DNA of 64,000 nucleotides, taken from contig CP166131.1 of assembly GCA_041228345.1 (NCBI GenBank), forward strand, positions 2,528,804 through 2,592,803, written 5' to 3'. Positions within the stretch are counted from its first letter, which is position 1. Every line of letters starts with the position of its first letter. The notes below the pieces were generated by a model. That model was not told the origin of the DNA. It did no database searches and saw only the letters and a program-made list of their open reading frames with translations. This DNA is from Alphaproteobacteria bacterium LSUCC0396 (GTDB lineage Bacteria; Pseudomonadota; Alphaproteobacteria; Puniceispirillales; Puniceispirillaceae). Position numbers and translations under genes: made by a program. Positions 63,941 through 64,000 of the stretch are shown piece by piece.

Positions 63941-63971
63941 TATTTTAATGTTAATGCTATTTTAATGTTAA
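63941..63971 (+). repeat. 14-bp direct repeat upstream of the MBL gene
   Basis: TATTTTAATGTTAA occurs exactly at 63941-63954 and 63958-63971, a 17-base period, 30 bases upstream of the MBL gene start. The position suits a regulator site or duplicated promoter element; this is inference. Confidence 0.6.
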
Positions 63972-64000
63972 CTTGAATCCAGATCACGCAAATCAAATAA

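Overview
The window looks like chromosomal DNA of a marine alphaproteobacterium, most likely of the SAR116 ('Candidatus Puniceispirillum'-like) kind. That is inferred from alphaproteobacterial gene orders (cvpA-purF-SDR; pepA-lptFG-surA-pdxA-rsmA-gmk; ruvX-pyrBC-plsY-dprA-topA-rnr-rpmG; purMN-DUF2066-hda-rnd), the EipB and HdaA families, heterotetrameric sarcosine oxidase genes and roughly 50% G+C. No species marker such as rRNA is present.

Layout. 1-4098 (minus): soxB-soxD-soxA for heterotetrameric sarcosine oxidase; soxA runs off the left edge. 4320-10915: small metal-binding and redox genes, an HD hydrolase, a membrane-anchored unknown, a cfa-ycgN-small protein operon and bifunctional mnmC. 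10910-21150 (minus): SDR, purF, cvpA, radA, mlaF, mlaE, alr, dnaB, then rplI-rpsR-rpsF with a terminator. 21609-26770 (plus): fabD-fabG-acpP-fabF-mltG-gmk, fatty acid synthesis and cell-wall genes. 26767-32317 (minus): rsmA, pdxA, surA, lptG, lptF; lptD, often part of this cluster, is absent here. 32464-35045 (plus): pepA, holC, ndk. 35174-42406: a 43-aa membrane protein, purN-purM, DUF2066, hdaA, rnd, eipB, a degenerate ROK protein and rpmG. 42499-52351 (minus): rnr, topA, dprA, plsY, a non-catalytic-looking pyrC, pyrB, ruvX. 52408-55630 (plus): gatCAB. 55653-56603: a LysR regulator.

The accessory part starts at tRNA-Ser(GCU) (56823-56914). From there to about 62994 the DNA reads as a roughly 6-kb genomic island. 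The left edge is the intact tRNA. The right edge (62941-62994) resembles a decayed copy of the tRNA 3' half in the same orientation. Inside are a 3' fragment of a tRNA-Met, three tandem pairs of an 11-bp motif (TGTGTGACAGG-like), an N-acyl-D-amino-acid deacylase bracketed by 36-bp direct repeats, and an A+T-richer operon of enoyl-CoA hydratase, acyl-CoA ligase and MFS transporter. No integrase gene is present. A metallo-beta-lactamase-fold hydrolase lies beyond the right edge.

Genes are packed tightly. Same-strand neighbours often share ATGA or TAATG junctions, and four convergent pairs overlap through their stop codons. Most of the window is housekeeping. The points most worth a second look are the tRNA-Ser island, three proteins that keep a family fold but have lost key residues (SoxD, PyrC, ROK), and two small genes at 7060-7239 and 35174-35305.
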